Position numbers and translations under genes: made by a program
Shown: in pieces, positions 15,284-22,393 of the stretch
Layout of the letters: every line of letters starts with the position of its first letter
Position numbering within the stretch: the first letter of the stretch is position 1
Notes under the pieces: generated by a model
The model's input: only the letters and a program-made list of their open reading frames with translations
What the model was told of the DNA's origin: nothing
The model's database searches: none
NCBI RefSeq assembly: GCF_030812195.1
Contig: NZ_JAUSSF010000002.1
Span: 124,001 to 188,000, forward strand
DNA: 64,000 nt
Origin: Chryseobacterium lathyri
Lineage (GTDB): Bacteria; Bacteroidota; Bacteroidia; Flavobacteriales; Weeksellaceae
Direction of reading: 5' to 3'

Positions 15284-16250
15284 GGTTGTGATTATTAATT
15301 TTTTTATAAACCACTGAAGGATAAACAAAGTAGTAAAATCCTATAATGGCAAGTGAACTGATTATTATGGCTAAATTTACCACCAGCGGCATTTTCAAAG
15401 CATGTCTGGTGACATAGCCTTCGATAATTCCCGCACAAATGGTAAACGGAATGGTACTGAGGAAGATTTTAAAAGAATCCTTAAACCCTTTTTTAAAGGA
15501 ATTGAATCTTGAAAATGTTTTCGGAAACAGGATACTCGCCCCCAGAATCAGACCGCACATGGCTTCTACAACCATTGCAAAGATCTCGAAAACGCCGTGA
15601 AGCCAAATTCCTCTTGCACTGTCTTTCAAAGCACCGTAATCATAGAAAAAATATTGAAAGGACCCCAGCATAACACTGTTGGAAAGCAGTGCAAACAGTG
15701 TCCCTACTCCCCCCATAATCCCATAAATATATAATTTCGCGCCTACTCCAATATTATTGAAAATAATCCCGATTGTACTTCCCCATGTAGAACCACTCTG
15801 GTAGACTCCTACCGCATTACCTTTTTTAATGTTTTCTATGGTTTCATTAACATAGTCTTCTCCAAGAATGATATTCGCAAAGTCTTTATCATATGCTCCG
15901 GAAAGCACTCCAATTGAGGTAAACAGAGTGAAAAACAGAAAAGCATACATAAGATATCTTCTGTATTGGTGTACCAGCAAGGGAACTTCTGTCCTGAAGA
16001 AATAGATCAACCTGTTTTCTTCTACTCTTTTGGTTTTATAGATCTTCTGGTATATCTGCGAAGACAAATGATTCAGATATACTGTCGTATTGCTTTTAGG
16101 ATAATAGGTCTGTGCAAATGAAAGATCATTGATCAGGTTGATATACAGCGAAGACAGGTCATCAGGATTTTTTTTTATTTTCCCTTGAATAACCTGTTCA
16201 ATTCCCAACCATTTTTCTTTATTTTGTTTAATGAAATAAACTTCTCTCAT
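15267..16250 (-). CDS. SpoIIM family (stage II sporulation protein M-like) membrane protein
   Basis: A 327-residue protein from ATG 16250 (MREVYFIKQNKEKW). The upstream in-frame ATG at 16286 would run into the divergent RDD gene. The N-terminal cytoplasmic helix region is followed by about six membrane helices with the SpoIIM/DUF95 pattern (GIWLHGVFEIFAMVVEAMCGL, then IPFTICAGIIEGYVTRH). In sporulating bacteria SpoIIM belongs to an engulfment complex. In non-sporulators such as this one the family accompanies RDD and MoxR/DUF58 genes and is of unknown function. It heads the minus-strand cluster; only 27 bases separate it from the RDD start. Confidence 0.85.
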   Translation of the reverse strand: MREVYFIKQNKEKWLGIEQVIQGKIKKNPDDLSSLYINLINDLSFAQTYYPKSNTTVYLNHLSSQIYQKIYKTKRVEENRLIYFFRTEVPLLVHQYRRYLMYAFLFFTLFTSIGVLSGAYDKDFANIILGEDYVNETIENIKKGNAVGVYQSGSTWGSTIGIIFNNIGVGAKLYIYGIMGGVGTLFALLSNSVMLGSFQYFFYDYGALKDSARGIWLHGVFEIFAMVVEAMCGLILGASILFPKTFSRFNSFKKGFKDSFKIFLSTIPFTICAGIIEGYVTRHALKMPLVVNLAIIISSLAIIGFYYFVYPSVVYKKINNHNHDAVL

Positions 16251-16277
16251 AATTGTAAGGCTAAAATAATAAAAATT

Positions 16278-17027
16278 ATGTCTCAAATTGCGATAAATAC
16301 CTCACAAAATGTAAATATTAACTTTAATATTGCTAGTGTTGGAGAAAGAATGCTTGCCTTCATTATCGATCTTTTGATAAAGGTTGCTTATGCCGTCATT
16401 GTATTTTATCTTTTCTTCAATATTTTTGATCTTGGGTATTTATTGGCAGGGCTAGATCAATGGTCTGTCATGGCAGTTTATATTGTTCTTACATTTCCTG
16501 TTTATATTTATCCCGTTGTTTTAGAAAGCCTGATGGAAGGACAGACTCCCGGGAAAAAGCTAATGAAAATCCGGGTAGTAAAAATAGATGGTTACCAAGC
16601 GAGTTTTGGTGATTATCTGATCCGTTGGGTTTTCAGACTGATTGACACTTCAGCAGTCGGTGTTGTAGGCCTGATCTCCATGATTGTCTCTAAAAATAAT
16701 CAGCGCCTGGGCGATATCGCTTCCGGTACTGCGGTGATATCTTTAAAAAATAATATCAATATTTCCCATACCATCTTAGAAAATATTCATGAAGACTATG
16801 TCCCGTCATTCCCTCAGGTCATTGCATTAAGCGATAATGATATGCGGATCATCAAAGATAATTACACCAAAGCTCTGAAAGTAGACGACCGTCAAATCAT
16901 CAGCCGGCTTTCTGATAAGATCAAAAGCATTTTAAAATTGGAAATAGATCCCAGGAAGATGACGGAAAGGCAGTTTATCAATATAGTGATTAAGGATTAT
17001 AATTACTATACGGGAAAGGATAATTGA
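16278..17027 (+). CDS. RDD family membrane protein
   Basis: A 249-residue protein from ATG 16278 (MSQIAINTSQNVN); earlier in-frame codons overlap the divergent gene. The RDD domain spans residues 20-150: it starts with GERMLAFIIDLLIK, with the conserved Arg and Asp, and has GQTPGKKLMKIRVV and the second-half motif GDIASGTAVI. Three hydrophobic segments are visible. The C-terminal 90 residues are soluble and charged. RDD proteins have been linked to small-solute or cation transport, but most members are uncharacterised. Divergence from the MoxR cluster is conserved in Bacteroidota, which suggests shared function. Confidence 0.87.
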   Translation: MSQIAINTSQNVNINFNIASVGERMLAFIIDLLIKVAYAVIVFYLFFNIFDLGYLLAGLDQWSVMAVYIVLTFPVYIYPVVLESLMEGQTPGKKLMKIRVVKIDGYQASFGDYLIRWVFRLIDTSAVGVVGLISMIVSKNNQRLGDIASGTAVISLKNNINISHTILENIHEDYVPSFPQVIALSDNDMRIIKDNYTKALKVDDRQIISRLSDKIKSILKLEIDPRKMTERQFINIVIKDYNYYTGKDN

Positions 17028-17036
17028 TGATGAAGA

Positions 17037-17172
17037 TGTCAATGGCCAATTTTGCTTTGCAAGTGAATGATCAATTTTATCTTATTCCGAAAACATTCTT
17101 CCAAATTTTATCGAATTAAAAATTAACTGTGAAGCAAATTCACTATTGACAATTCACCATTAACAATTATCC
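17037..17172. repeat. heptamer-array intergenic element
   Basis: Five consecutive 7-base units occupy 17138-17172 in perfect register (first ATTCACT, third ATTCACC; consensus ATTNNCN). A reverse arm on the bottom strand at 17037-17080 holds units such as ATTGATC and ATTCACT, interrupted by TGCAAAGCAAA. The sequence GAAGCAAATTCAC precedes the forward array. The arms are separated by about 55 bases of AT-rich DNA. It lies between the RDD and GNAT genes and codes for nothing obvious. Confidence 0.65.
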
Positions 17173-17213
17173 GGCGGTGCAATTTTTGTATCTTTAAAAC
17201 AAAGATTTGAATT

Positions 17214-17504
17214 ATGAAATTTGAAAACAACAAATCAGGAAACGGCGGTGTTCTAACACTGAACAATGATATAAAAGAAGTCGGAAGACTTACGTATACT
17301 ATTTTCCCGGAAGAAAGTAAATTTATTATTTCTTTCGTACTGGTTCACCCGGAATTTGAAGGCCGTGGAATGGGAAAATATCTGGTTGAGAAAGCTATAA
17401 AATTTGCCAGAGAGAACAACTGGAAAGTTTATCCTCACTGCTCTTATGCAAGGGCTGTGATGACAAGAATGAATGATGTAGAAGATGTTTTTCTAAAGAA
17501 TTAA
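17214..17504 (+). CDS. GNAT family N-acetyltransferase (short, YidJ/GCN5-like)
   Basis: A 96-residue minimal GNAT domain with the acetyl-CoA-binding loop EGRGMGKYLVEKAIKFA and the C-terminal YPHCSYARAVM motif of the N-acetyltransferase_2 (Gcn5-related, YjdJ-like) group. Such small proteins acetylate unidentified amines or serve in stress metabolism. Its last 12 bases overlap the 3' end of the convergent glycosyltransferase gene, with no terminator between them. A TATCTTTA element lies about 22 bases upstream of the ATG. Confidence 0.82.
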   Translation: MKFENNKSGNGGVLTLNNDIKEVGRLTYTIFPEESKFIISFVLVHPEFEGRGMGKYLVEKAIKFARENNWKVYPHCSYARAVMTRMNDVEDVFLKN

Positions 17505-18464
17505 AACTTCATTGACCAGAATCTCCTCAATATCATCTGGATAATCTACTTTTAAGTGATGGTCTGAAGCCACCCATTCCATAATTTCCTGGAGGTTTAG
17601 CACTTTAGAGTTTGGGATTCCCATAAGATTTAAAGCACTGGCATTACATTCCTGTTCGTATTGGTTATGAATAGGAATTACAAACAGTTTTTTATCCAGG
17701 AAAAGTGCTTCTGCCGGAGTTTCAAAACCTGCATTACATAAGATACCATCACAGCTTTCAAAGTATTTCAGATACTGAACCTCGTCAATAGGGAAAATTT
17801 CAACGTTTTTAACTTTAACCTGTACCTTGCTGTACTTAGAAAATACTTTCCACTGTACAGGAATCTGTTTTAAAACCTTGATGATATTCTCATCTGCAAA
17901 GCTGGGAAGATAAACCAGATAATATCCTTTTTTATCCGGATTGAGATTTCGGATTTTATGCCTGATTACCGGTTTTTTTATCTGAGGATGGTAATTTTCA
18001 AAATGAAAGCCGATCTTTCTTTCACTGGGAACATAATATTTCAGGATCAGCTCCCCCAAAAAATCTTTCTTTTCTGGTTTTGGCGTTTCAGGAAAACTCA
18101 TGGAAGCCTGATGGCTCAGCTCAATCATTGGGAGCTTCTTCAGCTTACTGGCCCAACCGGTCAGAGGCTCATAATCATTAATGATCAGATCATATTGTGA
18201 AAGATCCAGCTCCCGGATTGTTTTTATGGCTTCAAGAAATTTATTTTCAGTAAACGTTTTGCGATAGGATAAACCGCCTGTTTTGTTATAAAGAAGAGAA
18301 ATACCCTTATGTTGAAAATTAATGTCAAAATCAGCCTTTAACTGTGACTGGTGACCACTGATCAATGTATCAACTGAAGCATATTTTTTGAGGATAGGAA
18401 TAATCTCCTGTGCTCTGGCAACATGTCCGTTTCCTGTCCCTTGAAATGCATACAGTACTTTCAT
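17493..18464 (-). CDS. glycosyltransferase family protein (MJ1255 / MurG-like fold)
   Basis: A 323-residue GT-B-fold protein. The N-terminal glycine loop FQGTGNGHVARAQEI and the C-terminal donor-site region GILCNAGFETPAEALF plus PIHNQYEQECNA match a conserved family of putative UDP-sugar glycosyltransferases distantly related to MurG/MGT. Its ATG follows the stop codon of the phosphoesterase gene immediately (TAAATG), so the two are translationally coupled. Acceptor unknown; with an LpxH-like partner a lipid or envelope glycan is plausible. Confidence 0.8.
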   Translation of the reverse strand: MKVLYAFQGTGNGHVARAQEIIPILKKYASVDTLISGHQSQLKADFDINFQHKGISLLYNKTGGLSYRKTFTENKFLEAIKTIRELDLSQYDLIINDYEPLTGWASKLKKLPMIELSHQASMSFPETPKPEKKDFLGELILKYYVPSERKIGFHFENYHPQIKKPVIRHKIRNLNPDKKGYYLVYLPSFADENIIKVLKQIPVQWKVFSKYSKVQVKVKNVEIFPIDEVQYLKYFESCDGILCNAGFETPAEALFLDKKLFVIPIHNQYEQECNASALNLMGIPNSKVLNLQEIMEWVASDHHLKVDYPDDIEEILVNEVLIL

Positions 18465-19301
18465 TTAAGAAAAATTAGTTACTATTTTCAGAAGCTCAGA
18501 GCTGTCCATATCCTGGATTTCTTCTACTTCATCATCTTTAAGTGAATCTTTATGGTCGTCATAATAAAATATTTTCCATTCTTTATCATGGTATTCTAAT
18601 GCCGACAGGTTTTCGATCCAGTCTCCGGAATTAAGATAAGTACACGATCCTTTTTTAGTAATGACTTCACGGATCTGAGGCTGGTGGATATGCCCGCAGA
18701 TTACATAATCATACTGATTGTCAATAGCCAGTTCGGAAGCAGTCAATTCAAAGTCGCCAATATATTTAACTGCTTTTTTTACATTGTTTTTGATCTTCTT
18801 GGAAAATGAATATTTCTCTCTGCCCATTTTCTCTAAAAACCAATTGATAATATTATTGATGACAATCAGGAGGTCATAGCCTTTTCCGCCAAGCTTCGCA
18901 ATCCATTTGGAATGCTGAACGGAAGCATCAAAAACATCTCCATGAAATATCCAGGTTTTCTTTTGATTAATATCAAGACATATTTTATTGCAAACCTTCA
19001 GTTTTCCCAATTCGAAATCCGTAAACTTACGGAACATCTCATCGTGATTGCCTGTAATATAGTAGACCTGAGTATTTTTAGTGGCCAATGAAAGGATCTT
19101 TTTGATCACTTTCAAGTGAGGTTTAGGGAAGTAAGACTTTTTAAACTGCCAGATATCAATGATATCACCATTCAAAACTAACGTTTTAGGCTGAATAGAA
19201 TTGAGATACCGCAACAGTTCTTTAGCCTTACATCCATAAGTTCCCAAATGAACATCCGATATAACAACTAACTCAACATTTCTTTTCATAGTTTTATACA
19301 A
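18465..19301 (-). CDS. LpxH-like UDP-2,3-diacylglucosamine diphosphatase family metallophosphoesterase
   Basis: About 278 residues (alternative start at 19289, MKRNVELVV, is equally likely). All calcineurin-like metal motifs are visible: SDVHLG, NGDIID, GNHDE, IFHGD and GHIHQP. The family includes LpxH, which cleaves UDP-2,3-diacylglucosamine in lipid A synthesis, but many Bacteroidota paralogs of this length have unknown substrates. Coupling to a glycosyltransferase gene suggests a role in envelope lipid or glycan metabolism. Confidence 0.8.
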   Translation of the reverse strand: MYKTMKRNVELVVISDVHLGTYGCKAKELLRYLNSIQPKTLVLNGDIIDIWQFKKSYFPKPHLKVIKKILSLATKNTQVYYITGNHDEMFRKFTDFELGKLKVCNKICLDINQKKTWIFHGDVFDASVQHSKWIAKLGGKGYDLLIVINNIINWFLEKMGREKYSFSKKIKNNVKKAVKYIGDFELTASELAIDNQYDYVICGHIHQPQIREVITKKGSCTYLNSGDWIENLSALEYHDKEWKIFYYDDHKDSLKDDEVEEIQDMDSSELLKIVTNFS

Positions 19302-19346
19302 AGAAACTAATTGAAAGTTAACTGTATATGAATGCTATATTATTTT

Positions 19347-20087
19347 TTATAGTGAGCTCATCAGCTCATCTGTGATTTCCATATTGTGATAAACGTTCTG
19401 CACATCATCATCATCTTCGAAGCGCTCAAGCATTTTCATATTGGCTTTGAACTGCTCTTCATTTACTTCTTTGGTATTGTTCGGGATCCTCTGAAGTTCT
19501 GCGCTTTTTGCTTCAATTCCCAATTCGTCTAATTTATGTGACAATGAACCAAAGTCTTCAAAAGCTGTGGTAATCATTACTTCATCCTCATCTTTTTCCA
19601 CATCTTCAGCACCCCCGTCAATCATTTCCATTTCAAAATCGTCCCAATCCATTTTGACCTGAGATAAATCCAGGCTGAAAATTCCTTTTCTGTCGAAGAT
19701 AAAAGCTAATTCACCATTCTTACCAAGGTTACCATCAAACTTATTGAAAATTGCTCTTACATTGGCAACGGTTCTTGTTGTATTGTTGGTTGTACATTCA
19801 ACAAAGAAAGCGACACCGCCCTGCCCGTATCCTTCATAAGTAACCTCTTCGTAGTTTTCTGCATCAGCACCACTTGCTTTTTTGATAGCTCTTTCTACGT
19901 TGTCTTTGGGCATATTTGCACCCTTGGCATTCTGGATACATCTTCTTAAAGCAGGGTTAGCTTCAGGATCTGTTCCTCCAGCTTTTACTGCCAGCGCGAT
20001 ATCTTTACCAATCTTAGAGAAAGTTTTGGCCATTTTATCCCATCTGGCCATTTTAGAAGCTTTTCTATATTCAAATGCTCTTCCCAT
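19347..20087 (-). CDS. YebC/PmpR family DNA-binding / translation factor
   Basis: A 246-residue protein with the canonical YebC start MGRAFEYRKASKMARWDKM and the motifs GTDPEANPALR, NMPKDNVERAIKKA and YEGYGQGGVAFFVE. YebC-family proteins bind DNA as transcription regulators and, by recent work, some ease ribosome stalling at proline stretches. It is a single gene with an AT-rich leader; the ompA-like gene upstream on the same strand ends in its own terminator. Confidence 0.95.
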   Translation of the reverse strand: MGRAFEYRKASKMARWDKMAKTFSKIGKDIALAVKAGGTDPEANPALRRCIQNAKGANMPKDNVERAIKKASGADAENYEEVTYEGYGQGGVAFFVECTTNNTTRTVANVRAIFNKFDGNLGKNGELAFIFDRKGIFSLDLSQVKMDWDDFEMEMIDGGAEDVEKDEDEVMITTAFEDFGSLSHKLDELGIEAKSAELQRIPNNTKEVNEEQFKANMKMLERFEDDDDVQNVYHNMEITDELMSSL

Positions 20088-20136
20088 TTTAATTTTTAAA
20101 TTTTCAACAAAATTAACTAAAAGTCAACAAAAAAAA

Positions 20137-20162
20137 AATACCCCCAAAAAATTGGAGGTATT
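20137..20162 (-). terminator. terminator of the OmpA-like gene
   Basis: Imperfect hairpin: AATACC (20137-20142) pairs with GGTATT (20157-20162), and CCAA with TTGG further in. On the minus strand it is followed by a run of eight or more T (20128-20136), a classical intrinsic terminator. Confidence 0.85.
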
Positions 20163-20181
20163 TATTATTTAGAAAAATTAA

Positions 20182-21666
20182 TTATTTTTTCTTTTTAACT
20201 ACTTTTTTCTTAGCTGTAGATTTTTTAGTAGCTTTTTTCACTGGAGCATCTTCGTAATCTTTCTTAGAGATTGCATTCCACTCGTTAGCATCTTCAACAG
20301 CAGTTACAACAACTTTTCTGTCAGCTTGTCTTTCAGCATCAGAAGCTTTTTCAGAAACTGTAGCTTTAGTTTCACCAACTCCGATTGACTTAAGAGAGTT
20401 AGCATCAACACCTCTAGCTTCTAAAGCAGAAACTACAGAAGCAGCTCTTTGTCTAGAAAGTTTCAAGTTGTATTCAGCAGCACCTTTAGCATCAGTTTGA
20501 CCTTCAACTAAATAGTTACCTCCATCAGTTTTGATGATTTTAGCAGCATTGTCTAGTTTTGCACTAGATTCTGGTCTGATAGTCGCTTTATTGAAATCAA
20601 AGAAGATACCTTTAAGTGCTTCTGTTGTTTCAATAGCAGTTTGTTTCTTAGGCTTAGGACATCCGTTGTATTCTGGAAGACCTGGAACTGTAGGACAAGC
20701 GTCATCTTTATCTAAGATTCCGTCACCGTCTGTATCTGGCCAAGGACAACCGTTGTTTTCAGCAGGACCTGCTACTGTAGGACAAGCATCATCTTTGTCG
20801 ATAACACCGTCACCATCTGTATCTGGCCAAGGACAACCGTTGTTTTCAACTGGACCAGCTACTTCTGGACATTGATCGTCTTTATCTGGAACTCCGTCAC
20901 CGTCAGTATCAGGACATCCTTGGAATTCTGGTAAACCAGGAGTATCTGGACAAAGGTCATCTTTATCTAGGATACCATCCTTATCTCTGTCTCTGTTACC
21001 GAATCTGAATAAGATCGATGCAGAAGCTTGCCAGAAGTTACCCACCGTAGATTTATCACCTGGAGTTGATACGTAATCTCCCTGAACACCAAGACCGAAG
21101 TTCTTAGTTACCCAGAAGTTAGCACCAGCACCTGTAGAAAGTGTAAAGTGGTTAGCTTTTCCGTTTTCGTTACCACCGTCTCCGTTAGAAACAGATTCAC
21201 CTTTGTAATCGTTTCTTGGGAAAGTAAGAGCAGTATAATCATGTCTCAGGTAGTTAGCACCAACTCTCAAATATGGATCGAACCAAGATTCTTCATTCCA
21301 TAGAAGACCAGCTGCTTTAGCCTGGAAACCAAGACCTGTCATTAGGAAAAATTCTTTTCCCATGTTAAATCTCTTATTATCTACATTACCTACAGAAGTC
21401 TGCCAGTCGATAACTAAACCTTTACCGATGTTTCTAGCAACTGTTAATTTAGATAATGGAGGTGTAATAGAGAAGTTGTTCATATTGAACATCGTCTTCG
21501 TTAAATTATTAGCAGAGAACGTATTACTGAATTCTGTCTGTACTGCCTTATGGTTTTCCGCATGAGCACCAACTCCGATCAACCACGGATTATTGGTAGT
21601 CTGCGCAAAGACAGTAGAGGCAACAGTAAGCGCCAATGCTGAAATTCCTAATTTTAGATTTTTCAT
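20182..21666 (-). CDS. OmpA family outer-membrane protein with TSP3 calcium repeats
   Basis: A 494-residue protein. Signal peptide MKNLKLGISALALTVASTVFAQ; an N-terminal beta-barrel domain (to about residue 220, ending SASILFRFG); then thrombospondin type-3 repeats of the DxDGDGxxDKDDxCP type (about residues 225-340); then an OmpA peptidoglycan-binding domain (IFFDFNKATIRPESSAKL to VVVTA, about 345-455). It ends in a Lys/Ala-rich tail (about 473-494). It is probably an abundant structural porin that tethers the outer membrane to peptidoglycan. The near-identical repeat units explain the DNA repetition at 20650-20960. A TTG-N20-TTATTTTG promoter and a terminator mark a monocistronic unit. Confidence 0.93.
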   Translation of the reverse strand: MKNLKLGISALALTVASTVFAQTTNNPWLIGVGAHAENHKAVQTEFSNTFSANNLTKTMFNMNNFSITPPLSKLTVARNIGKGLVIDWQTSVGNVDNKRFNMGKEFFLMTGLGFQAKAAGLLWNEESWFDPYLRVGANYLRHDYTALTFPRNDYKGESVSNGDGGNENGKANHFTLSTGAGANFWVTKNFGLGVQGDYVSTPGDKSTVGNFWQASASILFRFGNRDRDKDGILDKDDLCPDTPGLPEFQGCPDTDGDGVPDKDDQCPEVAGPVENNGCPWPDTDGDGVIDKDDACPTVAGPAENNGCPWPDTDGDGILDKDDACPTVPGLPEYNGCPKPKKQTAIETTEALKGIFFDFNKATIRPESSAKLDNAAKIIKTDGGNYLVEGQTDAKGAAEYNLKLSRQRAASVVSALEARGVDANSLKSIGVGETKATVSEKASDAERQADRKVVVTAVEDANEWNAISKKDYEDAPVKKATKKSTAKKKVVKKKK

Positions 21667-21695
21667 AGAATTAAATGATTAAATAATTGATAATG

Positions 21696-21726
21696 CAAAA
21701 TAAATATAATTTTTCTTTATATACAA
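21696..21726 (-). promoter_or_regulatory. promoter of the OmpA-like gene
   Basis: On the minus strand TTG (21724-21726), 20-base spacer, TTATTTTG (21696-21703; one mismatch to TAnnTTTG). The ATG is 30 bases downstream. Good spacing fits strong expression. Confidence 0.5.
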
Positions 21727-21743
21727 AGTTTTTTGAATGATTT

Positions 21744-22202
21744 TTAACTTTTCTTTAATATTCTGTCCAGGTTACGTTTATTTTCTCTATCTTTTATCGC
21801 CTCCCTTTTATCAAAGAGTTTTTTCCCTCTACCAAGCGCAATAAGCACCTTTGCTTTACCCTTGTCTGTGATATATAATTTAAGAGGTATAATTGTGTTA
21901 CCGGCATCCTTTAACTTTTTTTCAAGTTTCTGCAATTCTTTTTTGTGCAACAGCAATTTCCGTTCCCTTTTTGTTTTGTGATTGTAAAAAGTTCCCAATT
22001 TATACTCATCAATCATCATATTAATAATGTATAATTCCCCATCAATAAACTGACAGAAGGATTCTGTAATAGATGCTTTGGATGAGCGTAAAGATTTTAT
22101 TTCTGTACCCGTCAGAACCATCCCTGCTTCAAATTCTTCAAGGATTTCATATTCAAAACGGGCTCTTCTGTTTAATATATTTACTGTTTTTTCGATCTTC
22201 AT
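21744..22202 (-). CDS. smpB: SsrA-binding protein
   Basis: A 152-residue SmpB with the full set of family motifs: NRRARFEYEILEEFEAGMVL near the N-terminus, GTEIKSLR, HKTKRERKLLLHK, and the C-terminal tail GRGKKLFDKRE followed by basic residues. It delivers tmRNA to stalled ribosomes for trans-translation. Length and start are normal. It is divergent from the ABC-F gene; the 191-base gap between them holds the ABC-F promoter. tmRNA itself is not in the window. Confidence 0.97.
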   Translation of the reverse strand: MKIEKTVNILNRRARFEYEILEEFEAGMVLTGTEIKSLRSSKASITESFCQFIDGELYIINMMIDEYKLGTFYNHKTKRERKLLLHKKELQKLEKKLKDAGNTIIPLKLYITDKGKAKVLIALGRGKKLFDKREAIKDRENKRNLDRILKKS

Positions 22203-22365
22203 TGTAAAAAATTCGTGATTATACTATTTGGGTTACGTTCAATCTTCATTAAACCGCCCCTTTGGGACTTCGCTCTTATTTATTTTGTTAATGAAATATA
22301 GAAAAAATACCTCATATTTAAAAACTTGACTATTACATTATTACGAAATACCCAAATTCTTTTCG

Positions 22366-22373
22366 TAATTTTG
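22366..22373 (+). promoter_or_regulatory. -7 promoter element of the ABC-F gene
   Basis: TAATTTTG, an exact TAnnTTTG match, ends 20 bases before the ATG at 22394, giving a leader of only about 15 bases. The rest of 22203-22365 shows no gene; a CATTAA/TTAATG inverted pair (22246-22293) flanks a GC-richer patch of unknown meaning. Confidence 0.6.
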
Positions 22374-22393
22374 CGCCAAATTTACAAAACTAT

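Noticed and set aside
20650..20960. Regular repeats that could be mistaken for a CRISPR or satellite array
   Set aside because: They are in frame and encode the calcium-binding TSP3 repeats of the OmpA-like protein; spacers are not unique and the period follows the protein repeat.
22246..22293. Inverted CATTAA/TTAATG pair around a GC-richer patch upstream of the ABC-F gene, considered as another array element
   Set aside because: Arms are only 6 bases long and no 7- or 8-base register could be found.
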